A stretch of 54,043 nucleotides of DNA from an uncultured Alistipes sp. (GTDB lineage: Bacteria > Bacteroidota > Bacteroidia > Bacteroidales > Rikenellaceae), in NCBI RefSeq assembly GCF_949296715.1, contig NZ_CASFQD010000028.1, positions 1 through 54,043 on the forward strand. Reading direction: 5' to 3'. Position 1 is the first letter of the stretch. Each line of letters begins with the position of its first letter. This document shows, one piece after another, positions 1-7,854 of the stretch. A program made the translations under genes and the position numbers. The notes under the pieces are model-generated. The model worked only from the letters and a program-made list of their open reading frames with translations. It made no database searches and was not told where the DNA came from.

Positions 1-34
1 GAATAGAAACGTTGAACCGCAACCACATACGGAC

Positions 35-697
35 ATGAAAAGATTGGTTATTTTGTGCGGCCTGCTGCTTGCTGTGGCGGGTTACGGCCAGACGCCGGAT
101 CCGGTGACGAACTACTATGCGAAGGATGGCACCGTTAGTGCGACGGACGGAACCGTTTATTGCATCGATGGGGCGGATTCTCCGACCATTACCATCTGCA
201 ATGCTGAAAATCGCTACACGGCGGCAGATGCGTCTTCCTCTCTTTATTACAAGGATGGTCGGAGGTTGGAGACCTTGGAAGAGTATGGTCGTGTGGACGG
301 AGCGGTGGCGGATCAAGAGGCCTTTACCCGGATATTCCGGGATATGTTTACCGATGAGCAGATCGTCGCGCTGCGCAACCTGCGCCTGCCGTTGGCGGTT
401 GGATGTGCGGTGAATCCGGAGGATGGTGTCCAGTTGGAAGTGTCGTTCGTTATTGGAAACTATCCGGAACTGACATCGCTGTCGCCCGACTTCTATCGGA
501 CGCTCGAGAAACGGCTGAAAGAGGAGGTTCGGTGGAATGTCAATGATTTTGCGAAACAGCTGAAATATATGTTTGGGTTGACTGTTTTGAATTTCAGGAA
601 GCTGCCTCTGACGAGCGAGCTCCATCAGATCAAGCCGGGGCTCGGACGAAATGATCGGAACCTCAATCAGGGCGAGGATGTCGGATCGTTTCACTGA
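35..697 (+). CDS. Secreted protein of unknown function
   Basis: The 220-residue product starts with a clear Sec signal peptide: basic MKR, a hydrophobic run, then GYGQ with likely cleavage before or at Gln19. I do not recognise a family. The mature part is soluble-looking, with no further membrane segment and no Cys pair of obvious catalytic meaning. Base and codon use differ from the neighbours: more A and T and less third-position GC than the birA and dapD genes beside it, which could reflect recent acquisition or low expression. It is the only plus-strand gene left of the dapD promoter, and its own promoter may lie upstream of the window. A convergent hairpin follows about 40 bases after the stop. 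Export is well supported; function is unknown. Confidence 0.75.
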   Translation: MKRLVILCGLLLAVAGYGQTPDPVTNYYAKDGTVSATDGTVYCIDGADSPTITICNAENRYTAADASSSLYYKDGRRLETLEEYGRVDGAVADQEAFTRIFRDMFTDEQIVALRNLRLPLAVGCAVNPEDGVQLEVSFVIGNYPELTSLSPDFYRTLEKRLKEEVRWNVNDFAKQLKYMFGLTVLNFRKLPLTSELHQIKPGLGRNDRNLNQGEDVGSFH

Positions 698-738
698 CAG
701 AAGAAGGACTGGCCGCGGGTGACGCGGACCGATATAAC

Positions 739-773
739 AAGGAGGACCGGCGGCAGTTCCGTCGGTCCTCCTT
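739..773. terminator. Bidirectional hairpin between convergent genes
   Basis: An 11-bp perfect inverted repeat (739-749 with 763-773) with a 13-base loop lies between the stop of the secreted protein gene and the convergent end of birA. Each side carries only a short T run, so it may work in both directions but weakly. Confidence 0.65.
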
Positions 774-870
774 TGTGCTGTGGCCCGCAACGGGTGCGGG
801 TCGGATCGTTGCGTATTCCCGCGGCGGGGTATCGGTCGGGCTTTTGTGTGACCTCGCGGCGGGTTGTCGG

Positions 871-1599
871 TCAGCCCTTTGCGGCGATGACGAACTCCAC
901 TTCGCGGAAGAGGTATTCGCCGAGCGAGCCGTCCGTGCGGCGCAGCAGCAGCGCTCCCGAGGGGCGGACCCCCTCGATGGCGGCCTCGAAGAGAGTGCCG
1001 TCGGGCAGCCGGTAGGGGTGGCGCTCCCCGAGGCGGTACATCCGCAGCCGGTAGTCGTGCTGGATTGCCTCCTTCTCGCCACGCTCCAGCTGGGCGTAGC
1101 GCGCTATGAACAGCTCGTGGAAGCGGCCGAGCACCTCCTCGCGGTTGAACGTGCGGCCCGTGGCCGTGGCCATCGACACGGGGTTCGGCAGCGAGGGGTC
1201 GAACCGGGTCTGGTTGACGTTGATGCCGATGCCGGCAAGCGTGCGTGCCAGCCGCCCGCCCGCAAGGTCGTGCTCGATGAGCATGCCCACCAGTTTGCGG
1301 TCACCCGTGTAGATGTCGTTCGTCCACTTGATGCGCGTGTCGATGCCGTAGCGGTCGAAGAGCTCCGTGAGGGCCAGCGTCACGATCTCCGAGAGCAGGA
1401 ACTGCTCGCCCGCGGGCAGGAAGTGCGGTTCGAGTACCAGCGTGAAGGTGATATTCTCGCCCTTGGGGCTGAGCCACGTGTGGCCCCGCTGCCCGCGGCC
1501 GGCGGTCTGCCGCTCGGCCCAGACGATGTCGCCGTGGCGGTAGCGCGCGTCGCGGGCGTCGTCGTTCGTCGAGGTGGTTTCGTCGATGCGGTAGATCAT
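871..1599 (-). CDS. birA: Biotin--[acetyl-CoA carboxylase] ligase (single-domain BirA)
   Basis: Attaches biotin to the biotin carboxyl carrier protein through biotinyl-5'-AMP, in the cytoplasm. The 242-residue product shows the family motifs in order: GRGQRGHTW at 34-42 (nucleotide and biotin loop, family form GRGRxGxxW), KWTNDI at 91-96 (KWPNDI form), KLVGMLIE at 102-109 with Lys102 in the place of the catalytic lysine, and GIGINVN just after. It lacks the N-terminal helix-turn-helix of the E. coli protein, so it should be a ligase only and not a repressor. It follows dapD on the same strand with only 7 bases between them, so the two are probably co-transcribed from the dapD promoter. Confidence 0.93.
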   Translation of the reverse strand: MIYRIDETTSTNDDARDARYRHGDIVWAERQTAGRGQRGHTWLSPKGENITFTLVLEPHFLPAGEQFLLSEIVTLALTELFDRYGIDTRIKWTNDIYTGDRKLVGMLIEHDLAGGRLARTLAGIGINVNQTRFDPSLPNPVSMATATGRTFNREEVLGRFHELFIARYAQLERGEKEAIQHDYRLRMYRLGERHPYRLPDGTLFEAAIEGVRPSGALLLRRTDGSLGEYLFREVEFVIAAKG

Positions 1600-1606
1600 G
1601 GCCGGA

Positions 1607-2434
1607 TCAGATCGAGACGCCGAAGTCGCGCAGGGCGTCGTTGAGCGAGGTTTTCTTGTCGGTGGACTCCTTGCGGCGGCCGATGATCAGGGCGCACGAG
1701 ACGCTGTATTCGCCCGCCGGGAACTGCTTGCGGTAGCTGCCCGGCACGACCACCGAGCGGGCCGGGACGTAACCCTTGTAGGTGACGGGCTCCGGTCCCG
1801 TGACGTCGATGATGTGCGTCGAGCCGGTGATGACGGTGTTCGAGCCGAGGACCGCCTCGCGGCAGACGTGCGCCCCCTCGACGACGATCGAGCGCGAGCC
1901 GATGAAGCAGTTGTCCTCGATGATGACCGGCGCCGCCTGCACGGGCTCCAGCACGCCGCCGATGCCCACGCCGCCCGAGAGGTGAACGTGGCGTCCGATC
2001 TGGGCGCACGAACCGACCGTGGCCCACGTGTCGACCATCGTGCCCGTGTCGACGTAGGCCCCGATGTTGACATACGACGGCATGAGGATCGCCCCCGGGG
2101 CGATGTAGGCGCCGTAGCGGGCCACGGCGTGCGGCACGGCGCGCACGCCCAGCTCCTCGTAGCCGTGCTTGAGCTCCATCTTGTCGTACCACTCCAGTTC
2201 GCCGGCCTCCATCCTGCGCATGGGGCGGATCGGGAAGTAGAGGATGATGGCCTTCTTGACCCATTCGTTGACCCGCCACTCGCTGGCGGCCTCATCGACG
2301 GGCTCCGCCGTGCGGAGCTCGCCGCGGTCCACGAGTGCGACGACGCGCTCGATGGCCTCGCGCACCTGCTTCTTTTCGAGCAGCGTGCGGTCCTCCCACG
2401 CCTGCCCGATTATCGTTTCGAGTTCGCTGTACAT
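1607..2434 (-). CDS. dapD: 2,3,4,5-tetrahydropyridine-2,6-dicarboxylate N-succinyltransferase
   Basis: Catalyses the succinyl-CoA-dependent step of the succinylase branch of diaminopimelate/lysine synthesis. The 275-residue product has an N-terminal helical domain and then a long left-handed beta-helix of hexapeptide repeats (YGAYIAPGAILMPSYVNIGA and following, about residues 105-230), typical of DapD trimers. The open frame extends 59 codons further upstream, but I chose the ATG at 2434. The protein from there has the usual DapD length and beginning (MYSELETIIG), and the extension is low-complexity and crosses the putative promoter at 2538-2545. It heads a dapD-birA operon divergent from the prolyl oligopeptidase gene. 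Aspartate kinase and asd in the same window act earlier in this pathway. Confidence 0.93.
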   Translation of the reverse strand: MYSELETIIGQAWEDRTLLEKKQVREAIERVVALVDRGELRTAEPVDEAASEWRVNEWVKKAIILYFPIRPMRRMEAGELEWYDKMELKHGYEELGVRAVPHAVARYGAYIAPGAILMPSYVNIGAYVDTGTMVDTWATVGSCAQIGRHVHLSGGVGIGGVLEPVQAAPVIIEDNCFIGSRSIVVEGAHVCREAVLGSNTVITGSTHIIDVTGPEPVTYKGYVPARSVVVPGSYRKQFPAGEYSVSCALIIGRRKESTDKKTSLNDALRDFGVSI

Positions 2435-2537
2435 TTTTTTGTCGTGTTTGGGCAGCCGCACCTGCGGGCCGGACGGCCGGGGCGCGCCGGGCGCTTCGGC
2501 CTGCTCCGCCGGCGGCGGGCTGAAAGTTTGTTCCGGA

Positions 2538-2545
2538 CAAAGGTA
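2538..2545 (-). promoter_or_regulatory. Putative -7 box for dapD-birA
   Basis: TACCTTTG on the minus strand matches the Bacteroidota -7 consensus TAnnTTTG, about 100 bases upstream of the dapD ATG. No clear -33 TTTG box was found at the right spacing. Confidence 0.5.
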
Positions 2546-2566
2546 TGCAAAATCGCTTATTTTTCC

Positions 2567-2574
2567 TAACTTTG
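2567..2574 (+). promoter_or_regulatory. Putative -7 box for prolyl oligopeptidase gene
   Basis: TAACTTTG matches TAnnTTTG exactly and lies 28 bases before the ATG at 2603, which predicts a short leader. It sits 21 bases from the oppositely oriented dapD box, so the two promoters are nearly back to back. Confidence 0.6.
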
Positions 2575-2602
2575 CCCCGACCATAACCCAAAAGGTACGC
2601 GT

Positions 2603-4738
2603 ATGAAACACTCATTCACCACCGCCGCCCTGCTCGCGGGCATGGCGGCCCTTGCAGCATCCTGCAGCGACATGAAGCAGATAAAACGGATGCCCTACCC
2701 CGAAACCGAGCGCGGCGGGGTCGTGGACAACTATTTCGGCACCGAGGTGCCCGATCCCTACCGCTGGCTCGAGGACGACAATTCGGAGGCGACGGCTGCC
2801 TGGGTGGCGGCCGAGAATGCCGTGACGGAGAACTACCTCTCGCAGATCCCCTTCCGCGGTGCGATCCGCGAGCGGCTGACCGAACTGTGGAACTATCCCA
2901 AGGAGGGGGCGCCGGTCAAGCACGGCGACTGGTGGTACTACTATTATAACGACGGCCTGCAGAACCAGGCGGTGCTCTACCGCACGCAGCAGCCGGGCAC
3001 GCCGGGCGAGGTCTTCCTCGATCCGAACACCCTTTCGGAGGACGGGACGGTGGCGCTGGCCGCGGCGTCGTTCTCGAAGGACGGGCGCTACTTTGCCTAT
3101 GCGGCCGCCGCATCGGGTTCGGACTGGGTCGAGATCCGCGTCAAGGACACCGCGACGGGTGAGCTGACCACCGACAAAATCAACTGGGTGAAGAACTCCG
3201 GCGCCGAGTGGGCTCCCGACTCCAAAGGCTTCTACTACAGCGGCTATGAGGCTCCCGACGGAAGCGTCTATTCGTCGCAGAACCAGTATCAGAAGGTCTA
3301 CTACCATGCGCTGGGCACGCCGCAGTCGGCCGACCGCCTCGTCTACGAGGACCGCGAGCACCCGCTGCGCTACTTCTGGGCCTGGCCCTCGGAGGACGGC
3401 AAGTGGCTCTTCGTCCTTGCGTCGGAGGGTACCTCCGGCACGGAGGTGCTCTATCGCCGAAGCTCCGAGACGCAGTTCCGCACGCTGCTCAAGGGCTTCG
3501 ATGCCGACTATGCCCCCGTCACGGTGAAGGACGACGCCCTCTACTACGTGACCAACCGCGACGCCATGAACTATGCCCTCTGCCGCATCGACCTGAACAG
3601 CCCGAAGCGGATCGAGACCGTCATCCCGGAGCATGAGACGACGCTGCTCGAAGGGGTCTCGTCGGTCGGCGGCTACCTCTTTGCCTCGTACCTCGAGAAT
3701 GCGCAGGACAAGATCGTGCAGTTCGACTTCGACGGCCGCCGCGTGCGCGACGTGCAGCTCCCGGCCATCGGCACCGTCGGCGGCTTCTCCGGCGACGACG
3801 AGACGACCGAACTCTACTACACGCTCACGAACTATACCTCTCCCGCGACCGTCTACCATTACGACGTCGCCTCGGCGGAGTCGACCCTCTACAAGGCTCC
3901 GGAGGTGAACTTCGACCCGTCGCTCTTCGTCACCGAGCAGGTCTTCTACCCCTCGAAGGACGGAACGCGCGTGCCGATGTTCATCACCCACCGCAAGGAC
4001 ATGAAGCTCGACGGCCAGAACCCCTGCCTGCTCTACGGGTACGGCGGCTTCCAGATCAACCTCACGCCGGGCTTCAGCCCCTCGGCGCTGATGTTCGTCG
4101 AGCAGGGCGGCATCTACTGCGTGGCTAACCTGCGCGGCGGCTCGGAGTACGGCGAGGCCTGGCACCGCGCCGGCATGCTCGAGAAGAAGCAGAACGTCTT
4201 TGACGACTTCATCGCCGCGGCCGAGTACCTCATCGCCGGGAAGTACACCTCGTCGGAGCGCCTGGCCATCAACGGCGGCTCAAACGGCGGTCTGCTCGTC
4301 GGCGCCTGCGAGGTGCAGCGTCCCGACCTCTTCGCCGTCTGCCTGCCGCAGGTCGGCGTGATGGACATGCTGCGCTACCACAAATTCACCATCGGCTGGG
4401 GATGGGTCGTGGAGTACGGCTCGTCGGACAACGCCGAGCAGTTCCCCTACATCTACGCCTACTCGCCCGTGCACAACATCCGCGAGGGTGTGAAGTATCC
4501 CGCCACGCTGGTGATGACGGCCGACCACGACGACCGCGTCGTTCCGGCCCACTCGTTCAAGTTTGCCGCACAGATGCAGCACTGCCAGGCGGGCGACGCC
4601 CCGGTGCTGATCCGCATCGAGTCAAAGGCGGGTCACGGCGCCGGCAAGCCGACGTCGAAGCGTATCGACGAGGCGGCCGACATGTACGCCTTCCTCTTCC
4701 AGAACATCGGCGTGCCGTACCGTCCGGTCGGGAAGTAG
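2603..4738 (+). CDS. Prolyl oligopeptidase (S9A), predicted lipoprotein
   Basis: A serine peptidase that cuts short peptides after proline, here exported. The 711-residue product opens with a signal sequence ending in a lipobox-like AASC, with Cys21 as the probable lipidation site, so it is likely anchored to the inner or outer membrane. A seven-bladed propeller region follows (about 75-430), then the alpha/beta hydrolase domain. The catalytic triad can be read directly: Ser560 in GGSNGG, Asp643 in ADHDDRV (Arg645 is the usual substrate-binding arginine) and His678 in AGHGAG. Length and motif order match the family, which is usually about 700 residues. It is transcribed alone from its own promoter and precedes the aspartate kinase gene by 91 bases with no convincing terminator between. 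Confidence 0.93.
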   Translation: MKHSFTTAALLAGMAALAASCSDMKQIKRMPYPETERGGVVDNYFGTEVPDPYRWLEDDNSEATAAWVAAENAVTENYLSQIPFRGAIRERLTELWNYPKEGAPVKHGDWWYYYYNDGLQNQAVLYRTQQPGTPGEVFLDPNTLSEDGTVALAAASFSKDGRYFAYAAAASGSDWVEIRVKDTATGELTTDKINWVKNSGAEWAPDSKGFYYSGYEAPDGSVYSSQNQYQKVYYHALGTPQSADRLVYEDREHPLRYFWAWPSEDGKWLFVLASEGTSGTEVLYRRSSETQFRTLLKGFDADYAPVTVKDDALYYVTNRDAMNYALCRIDLNSPKRIETVIPEHETTLLEGVSSVGGYLFASYLENAQDKIVQFDFDGRRVRDVQLPAIGTVGGFSGDDETTELYYTLTNYTSPATVYHYDVASAESTLYKAPEVNFDPSLFVTEQVFYPSKDGTRVPMFITHRKDMKLDGQNPCLLYGYGGFQINLTPGFSPSALMFVEQGGIYCVANLRGGSEYGEAWHRAGMLEKKQNVFDDFIAAAEYLIAGKYTSSERLAINGGSNGGLLVGACEVQRPDLFAVCLPQVGVMDMLRYHKFTIGWGWVVEYGSSDNAEQFPYIYAYSPVHNIREGVKYPATLVMTADHDDRVVPAHSFKFAAQMQHCQAGDAPVLIRIESKAGHGAGKPTSKRIDEAADMYAFLFQNIGVPYRPVGK

Positions 4739-4829
4739 GACTCTCATGAAATCCGCGGGACTGGCGGGCCACCGCTTCGGCGGCGGCTCCGCTGCCCGAT
4801 GTAAAGATGGTTAGGTTAACAGAAAAAAT

Positions 4830-6086
4830 ATGAAGGTATACAAATTCGGAGGTGCCTCGGTGCGCAACGCCGACGGCGTGAGAAACCTGCGCAAGATCAT
4901 CGACGACGAGCAGCACCTCTTCATCATCGTCTCGGCCATGGGCAAGACGACGAACGCCCTGGAGCGGGTCTTCGCCGGGCTGCAGCAGGACGACCGCGAG
5001 GCGGCGCTGGGCGAGGTGGCCGCGCTGCGCAGCTACCATGCGGAGATCATCGACGACCTGTGGCACGGCCACAGGCGCCTTGAGCGGGTCGATGCGCTCT
5101 TCGACGAGCTGGAGCATGTCGTCACCGGGACGGCCTACCGTCCGGAGGATGCCGAGCTGCGCTACGACGAGATCGTCGCCTACGGCGAACTGGTCTCGAC
5201 GACGATCATCTCCGAGTACCTGAACCATGCCGGTGTCGCGAACCGCTGGATCGACATGCGCCGCTGCCTGCTGACGGAGCAGCGCCACAAGGATGCCGGC
5301 GTCGACATCGAGGCCTCGACGCCCCGCCTGCGCGCCGCGCTGGCCGGTTGTGGGGAGACGATCTTCATCGGGCAGGGCTTCATCGGCGGAGCGCCCGATG
5401 GCACGACCACGACGCTCGGCCGCGAGGGCTCGGACTACTCGGCGGCCGTTGTGGCCAACATCCTCGACGCCGAGTCGATGTCGGTGTGGAAGGATGTCGA
5501 CGGCATCCTGAACGCCGATCCGAAGATCTTTCCCGACGCCGTGCAGATTGCCGAGCTGAATTACCTCGATACGATCGAACTGGCCTACAGCGGCGCGCAG
5601 ATCATCCACCCGAAGACGATCAAGCCGTTGCAGAACAAGAATATCCCGCTCTATGTCCGTCCCTTCGGCGACAAGCGCAAGCCCGGCACGGTGATCCGCG
5701 CCATGTCGGCGCCGGTCGACGTGCCGATCCTGATCCTCAAGAAGGACCAGGTGCTGCTGACGATCCGTTCGCGCGACTTCTCGTTCGTGCTCGAGGAGAA
5801 GTTCGCCACGATCTTCTCGCTGCTCGAGCGCTTCCGCATCAAGGCCAACCTGATCCACAATTCGGCCGTGAATCTGAGTCTCTGCGTCGACAAGTCGTGG
5901 CATATCGACGAGGCGGTCGGTGCGCTGCGCGAGGCGGGATTCGACGTGATGCGTTCCGACAACATGGAGCTGCTCACCGTGCGCGGCTACACCGACGAGC
6001 TGTGGCGGCGCTATGCCCGCGGCCCGCAGGTCTTCATCCGGCAGGCCACGCAGGCGACCGTGCGCGTGGTCCGCAAGCGCGGCTGA
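4830..6086 (+). CDS. Aspartate kinase (monofunctional)
   Basis: Phosphorylates aspartate, the entry step to lysine, diaminopimelate, threonine and methionine. The 418-residue product begins with the nucleotide motif KFGGASV and has the GTTTTLGREGSDYSAA loop near 190-207 that binds aspartate and ATP. A C-terminal regulatory region of about 140 residues resembles paired ACT domains (LLTIRSRDFSFV onward). There is no homoserine dehydrogenase part, unlike ThrA or MetL. Feedback control by lysine or another amino acid is likely through the ACT region but cannot be read from sequence. It stands as a single gene with a strong terminator 50 bases downstream. The symbol could be lysC, but the isoenzyme class is uncertain, so none is given. 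Confidence 0.92.
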   Translation: MKVYKFGGASVRNADGVRNLRKIIDDEQHLFIIVSAMGKTTNALERVFAGLQQDDREAALGEVAALRSYHAEIIDDLWHGHRRLERVDALFDELEHVVTGTAYRPEDAELRYDEIVAYGELVSTTIISEYLNHAGVANRWIDMRRCLLTEQRHKDAGVDIEASTPRLRAALAGCGETIFIGQGFIGGAPDGTTTTLGREGSDYSAAVVANILDAESMSVWKDVDGILNADPKIFPDAVQIAELNYLDTIELAYSGAQIIHPKTIKPLQNKNIPLYVRPFGDKRKPGTVIRAMSAPVDVPILILKKDQVLLTIRSRDFSFVLEEKFATIFSLLERFRIKANLIHNSAVNLSLCVDKSWHIDEAVGALREAGFDVMRSDNMELLTVRGYTDELWRRYARGPQVFIRQATQATVRVVRKRG

Positions 6087-6138
6087 CGGACGGTTTTCCT
6101 TCATGCCCGGTCCCGGAACCGGGACTTGGCAACAACAA

Positions 6139-6178
6139 AGCGGCGGCCCTTCCGAAGAGGGGCCGCCGCTGTTTTTTT
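6139..6178 (+). terminator. Intrinsic terminator after aspartate kinase
   Basis: A perfect 11-bp GC-rich stem (6139-6149 with 6160-6170), a 10-base loop, and a run of seven T ending at 6178. This is a classical Rho-independent terminator. Confidence 0.92.
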
Positions 6179-6313
6179 GCCGCCGGGGTTACCGCTGGGG
6201 TTGCTGCCGGGGTTGCCGCCGCCGGGGCCGCAGCGTGTTTCCGCTGCCGTTTTTCCGCCGCCGTCCCTGCCGCGGGGCCAACATCCCTGCGGCGGTCGAT
6301 ATGCCGCCGGGCG

Positions 6314-7405
6314 TCAGCGCTGGACCTCGCGCAGGTTGCGCAGCACGGTGAGGTAGGAGTCGCCCTGGATCTCGCCGCGGCGCTTCATGTCGAGGATCGT
6401 GCGCGTGATGTAGCGCGTGATGTCACGCTGCAGCCGCTTGTAGAGCGGGCAGCGGACGTAGTTCTCGTTGTCGAGCAGCACGTCGCGGATCGAGCGCAGC
6501 GAGTTGGTGTAGTTCGACATCTCGTTCTTGAGCGCCACGCCCCGCTTGTCGGAGGCCGTGATGCGGGCGATGGACATCTGCCGCAGCTTCTCGCACACGG
6601 AGTTGAGCATGACGAGCACGACGTTGTCCATGAGCGTGTGGCCGTGCATGAAGAGGTAGGTGTTCCCGGGCGTGAGGCCCCGGTCGCGGAGCTGTGCCTC
6701 AAAGGTCTTCATCGGCTCGAGCATCTTCGGGTTGCGCTGCTCGAGCAGCCGCTCGCGCTTGGCGACGTTGCGCCGCAGCCATTCGATCGTCTTCGCGCCG
6801 TTTTCGGCGAGGTCGAGGTAGCCGAGGCGCACCGACGACTTGAAGTCGATGAGCGGAAAGACGTTCTCCGACGCGAGCTGCGCCGAGAAGGCGTACCAGA
6901 CGAAGAGCGGGTAGATCGTGCACGAGTATTCGTGCATGAACTTCACGAAGTCGAAGATGCGCGTGTCGTTCTTCGTGGCCTTGACGCAGACGTTGTGCAG
7001 CGAGGGGGCGTAGCAGAGGTAGTTTTCGGTGGCGTAGGCGTAGGTGTGGAACATGAACTTCGCGTCGTTGACCTCGCGCGACTGCTCCGTGCGCCCGGCA
7101 AAGAGGTAGTCGAAGTCCGAGTCGACGCACAGCAGCATCTCCTCGCCTGCCTGGGGGATCATCGAGAGGAGCACCTTCTTGCCCTTGGGCAGGTCGCCCC
7201 GGTCGGGCACCGAGATTTCGAAGCGCAGGTAGGGGTTATGGAAGTGGTCGAAGATGCCGCGCCAGAAGGCCACGTCCTCGTACCCCTCGACGTAGACCTT
7301 CACCAGCCGCTGGTCGGGGTTGGCCGGCAGCGGGCGCGGCAGTTCGTCGAGTGTCGGCTGCCGCGCGAAAGGATTGAGTTTGCGCAGTTTTTCTCGCATC
7401 TTCAT
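6314..7405 (-). CDS. DUF4435 protein, TOPRIM-like candidate nuclease
   Basis: The 363-residue product fits the DUF4435 family, which is thought to share a TOPRIM-like fold with the C-terminal part of OLD-type nucleases. That relation is family knowledge as I recall it. Visible in the sequence are VEGYEDVAFW with Glu40 and Asp43, then CVDSDFDY with Asp95/Asp97/Asp99, and YATENYL with Glu127. This is the order of acidic residues expected for TOPRIM metal binding (E...DxD). The C-terminal half is helical and basic. In some genomes DUF4435 is fused or adjacent to an ATPase, as in defence systems; here it stands alone between housekeeping genes. The start is the ATG at 7405; a second ATG two codons later is equally possible. 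Confidence 0.72.
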   Translation of the reverse strand: MKMREKLRKLNPFARQPTLDELPRPLPANPDQRLVKVYVEGYEDVAFWRGIFDHFHNPYLRFEISVPDRGDLPKGKKVLLSMIPQAGEEMLLCVDSDFDYLFAGRTEQSREVNDAKFMFHTYAYATENYLCYAPSLHNVCVKATKNDTRIFDFVKFMHEYSCTIYPLFVWYAFSAQLASENVFPLIDFKSSVRLGYLDLAENGAKTIEWLRRNVAKRERLLEQRNPKMLEPMKTFEAQLRDRGLTPGNTYLFMHGHTLMDNVVLVMLNSVCEKLRQMSIARITASDKRGVALKNEMSNYTNSLRSIRDVLLDNENYVRCPLYKRLQRDITRYITRTILDMKRRGEIQGDSYLTVLRNLREVQR

Positions 7406-7420
7406 CGCCTGTTACGCAAA

Positions 7421-7428
7421 CAAAGATA
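7421..7428 (-). promoter_or_regulatory. Putative -7 box for DUF4435 gene
   Basis: TATCTTTG on the minus strand, an exact TAnnTTTG match, 16 bases before the ATG. It is divergent from the box at 7438-7445, with only 9 bases between them in an AT-rich island. Confidence 0.6.
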
Positions 7429-7437
7429 ATAATTTAT

Positions 7438-7445
7438 TATTTTTG
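7438..7445 (+). promoter_or_regulatory. Putative -7 box for SUI1-family gene
   Basis: TATTTTTG on the plus strand, an exact TAnnTTTG match, about 60 bases before the ATG at 7506. The surrounding stretch 7411-7455 is markedly AT-rich against the GC-rich background. Confidence 0.6.
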
Positions 7446-7505
7446 TGCAAAATATCGCGTCCGACCGGGCGTTAGGATTCCGACATAAGCAACCAAACTG
7501 AAGAG

Positions 7506-7853
7506 ATGGCAGACAACGATTGGAAATCGCGTCTGGGAATGGTCTATTCGACCGATCCCGACTACAAATACGTGACCGACGAGGAGCCGGAGGCGGAGAC
7601 GCTGCCCCCGGCGCGGCAGCAGCTGCGCGTGTGGCTCGACCGCAAGCAGCGCGCGGGCAAGGTTGTGACGCTCGTGCGGGGCTTCGTGGGCCGCGAGGCC
7701 GACCTCGCGGAGCTGGCGCGCCTGCTCAAGACCCGCTGCGGCGTGGGCGGCGCGGCCAAGCAGGGCGAGATCATCATCCAGGGCGACCACCGCGACCGCG
7801 TGGTCGCGATACTCACGGCGGCCGGCTACGGCTGCAAGAAAGCCGGCTGCTGA
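7506..7853 (+). CDS. SUI1-family translation factor (YciH-like)
   Basis: The 115-residue product has an acidic, unstructured N-terminus and then a domain resembling eIF1/SUI1 and bacterial YciH (VVTLVRGFVGREADLAELAR, then GVGGAAKQGEIIIQGDHRDRV). In SUI1 proteins this fold binds the small ribosomal subunit and helps judge start codons; in E. coli YciH is a minor factor linked to stress. The GG-K-G-EI-IQGD pattern is the family hallmark. The next gene starts with GTG one base after this stop, which implies translational coupling, although the two products have no known functional tie. Confidence 0.85.
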   Translation: MADNDWKSRLGMVYSTDPDYKYVTDEEPEAETLPPARQQLRVWLDRKQRAGKVVTLVRGFVGREADLAELARLLKTRCGVGGAAKQGEIIIQGDHRDRVVAILTAAGYGCKKAGC

Positions 7854-7854
7854 C

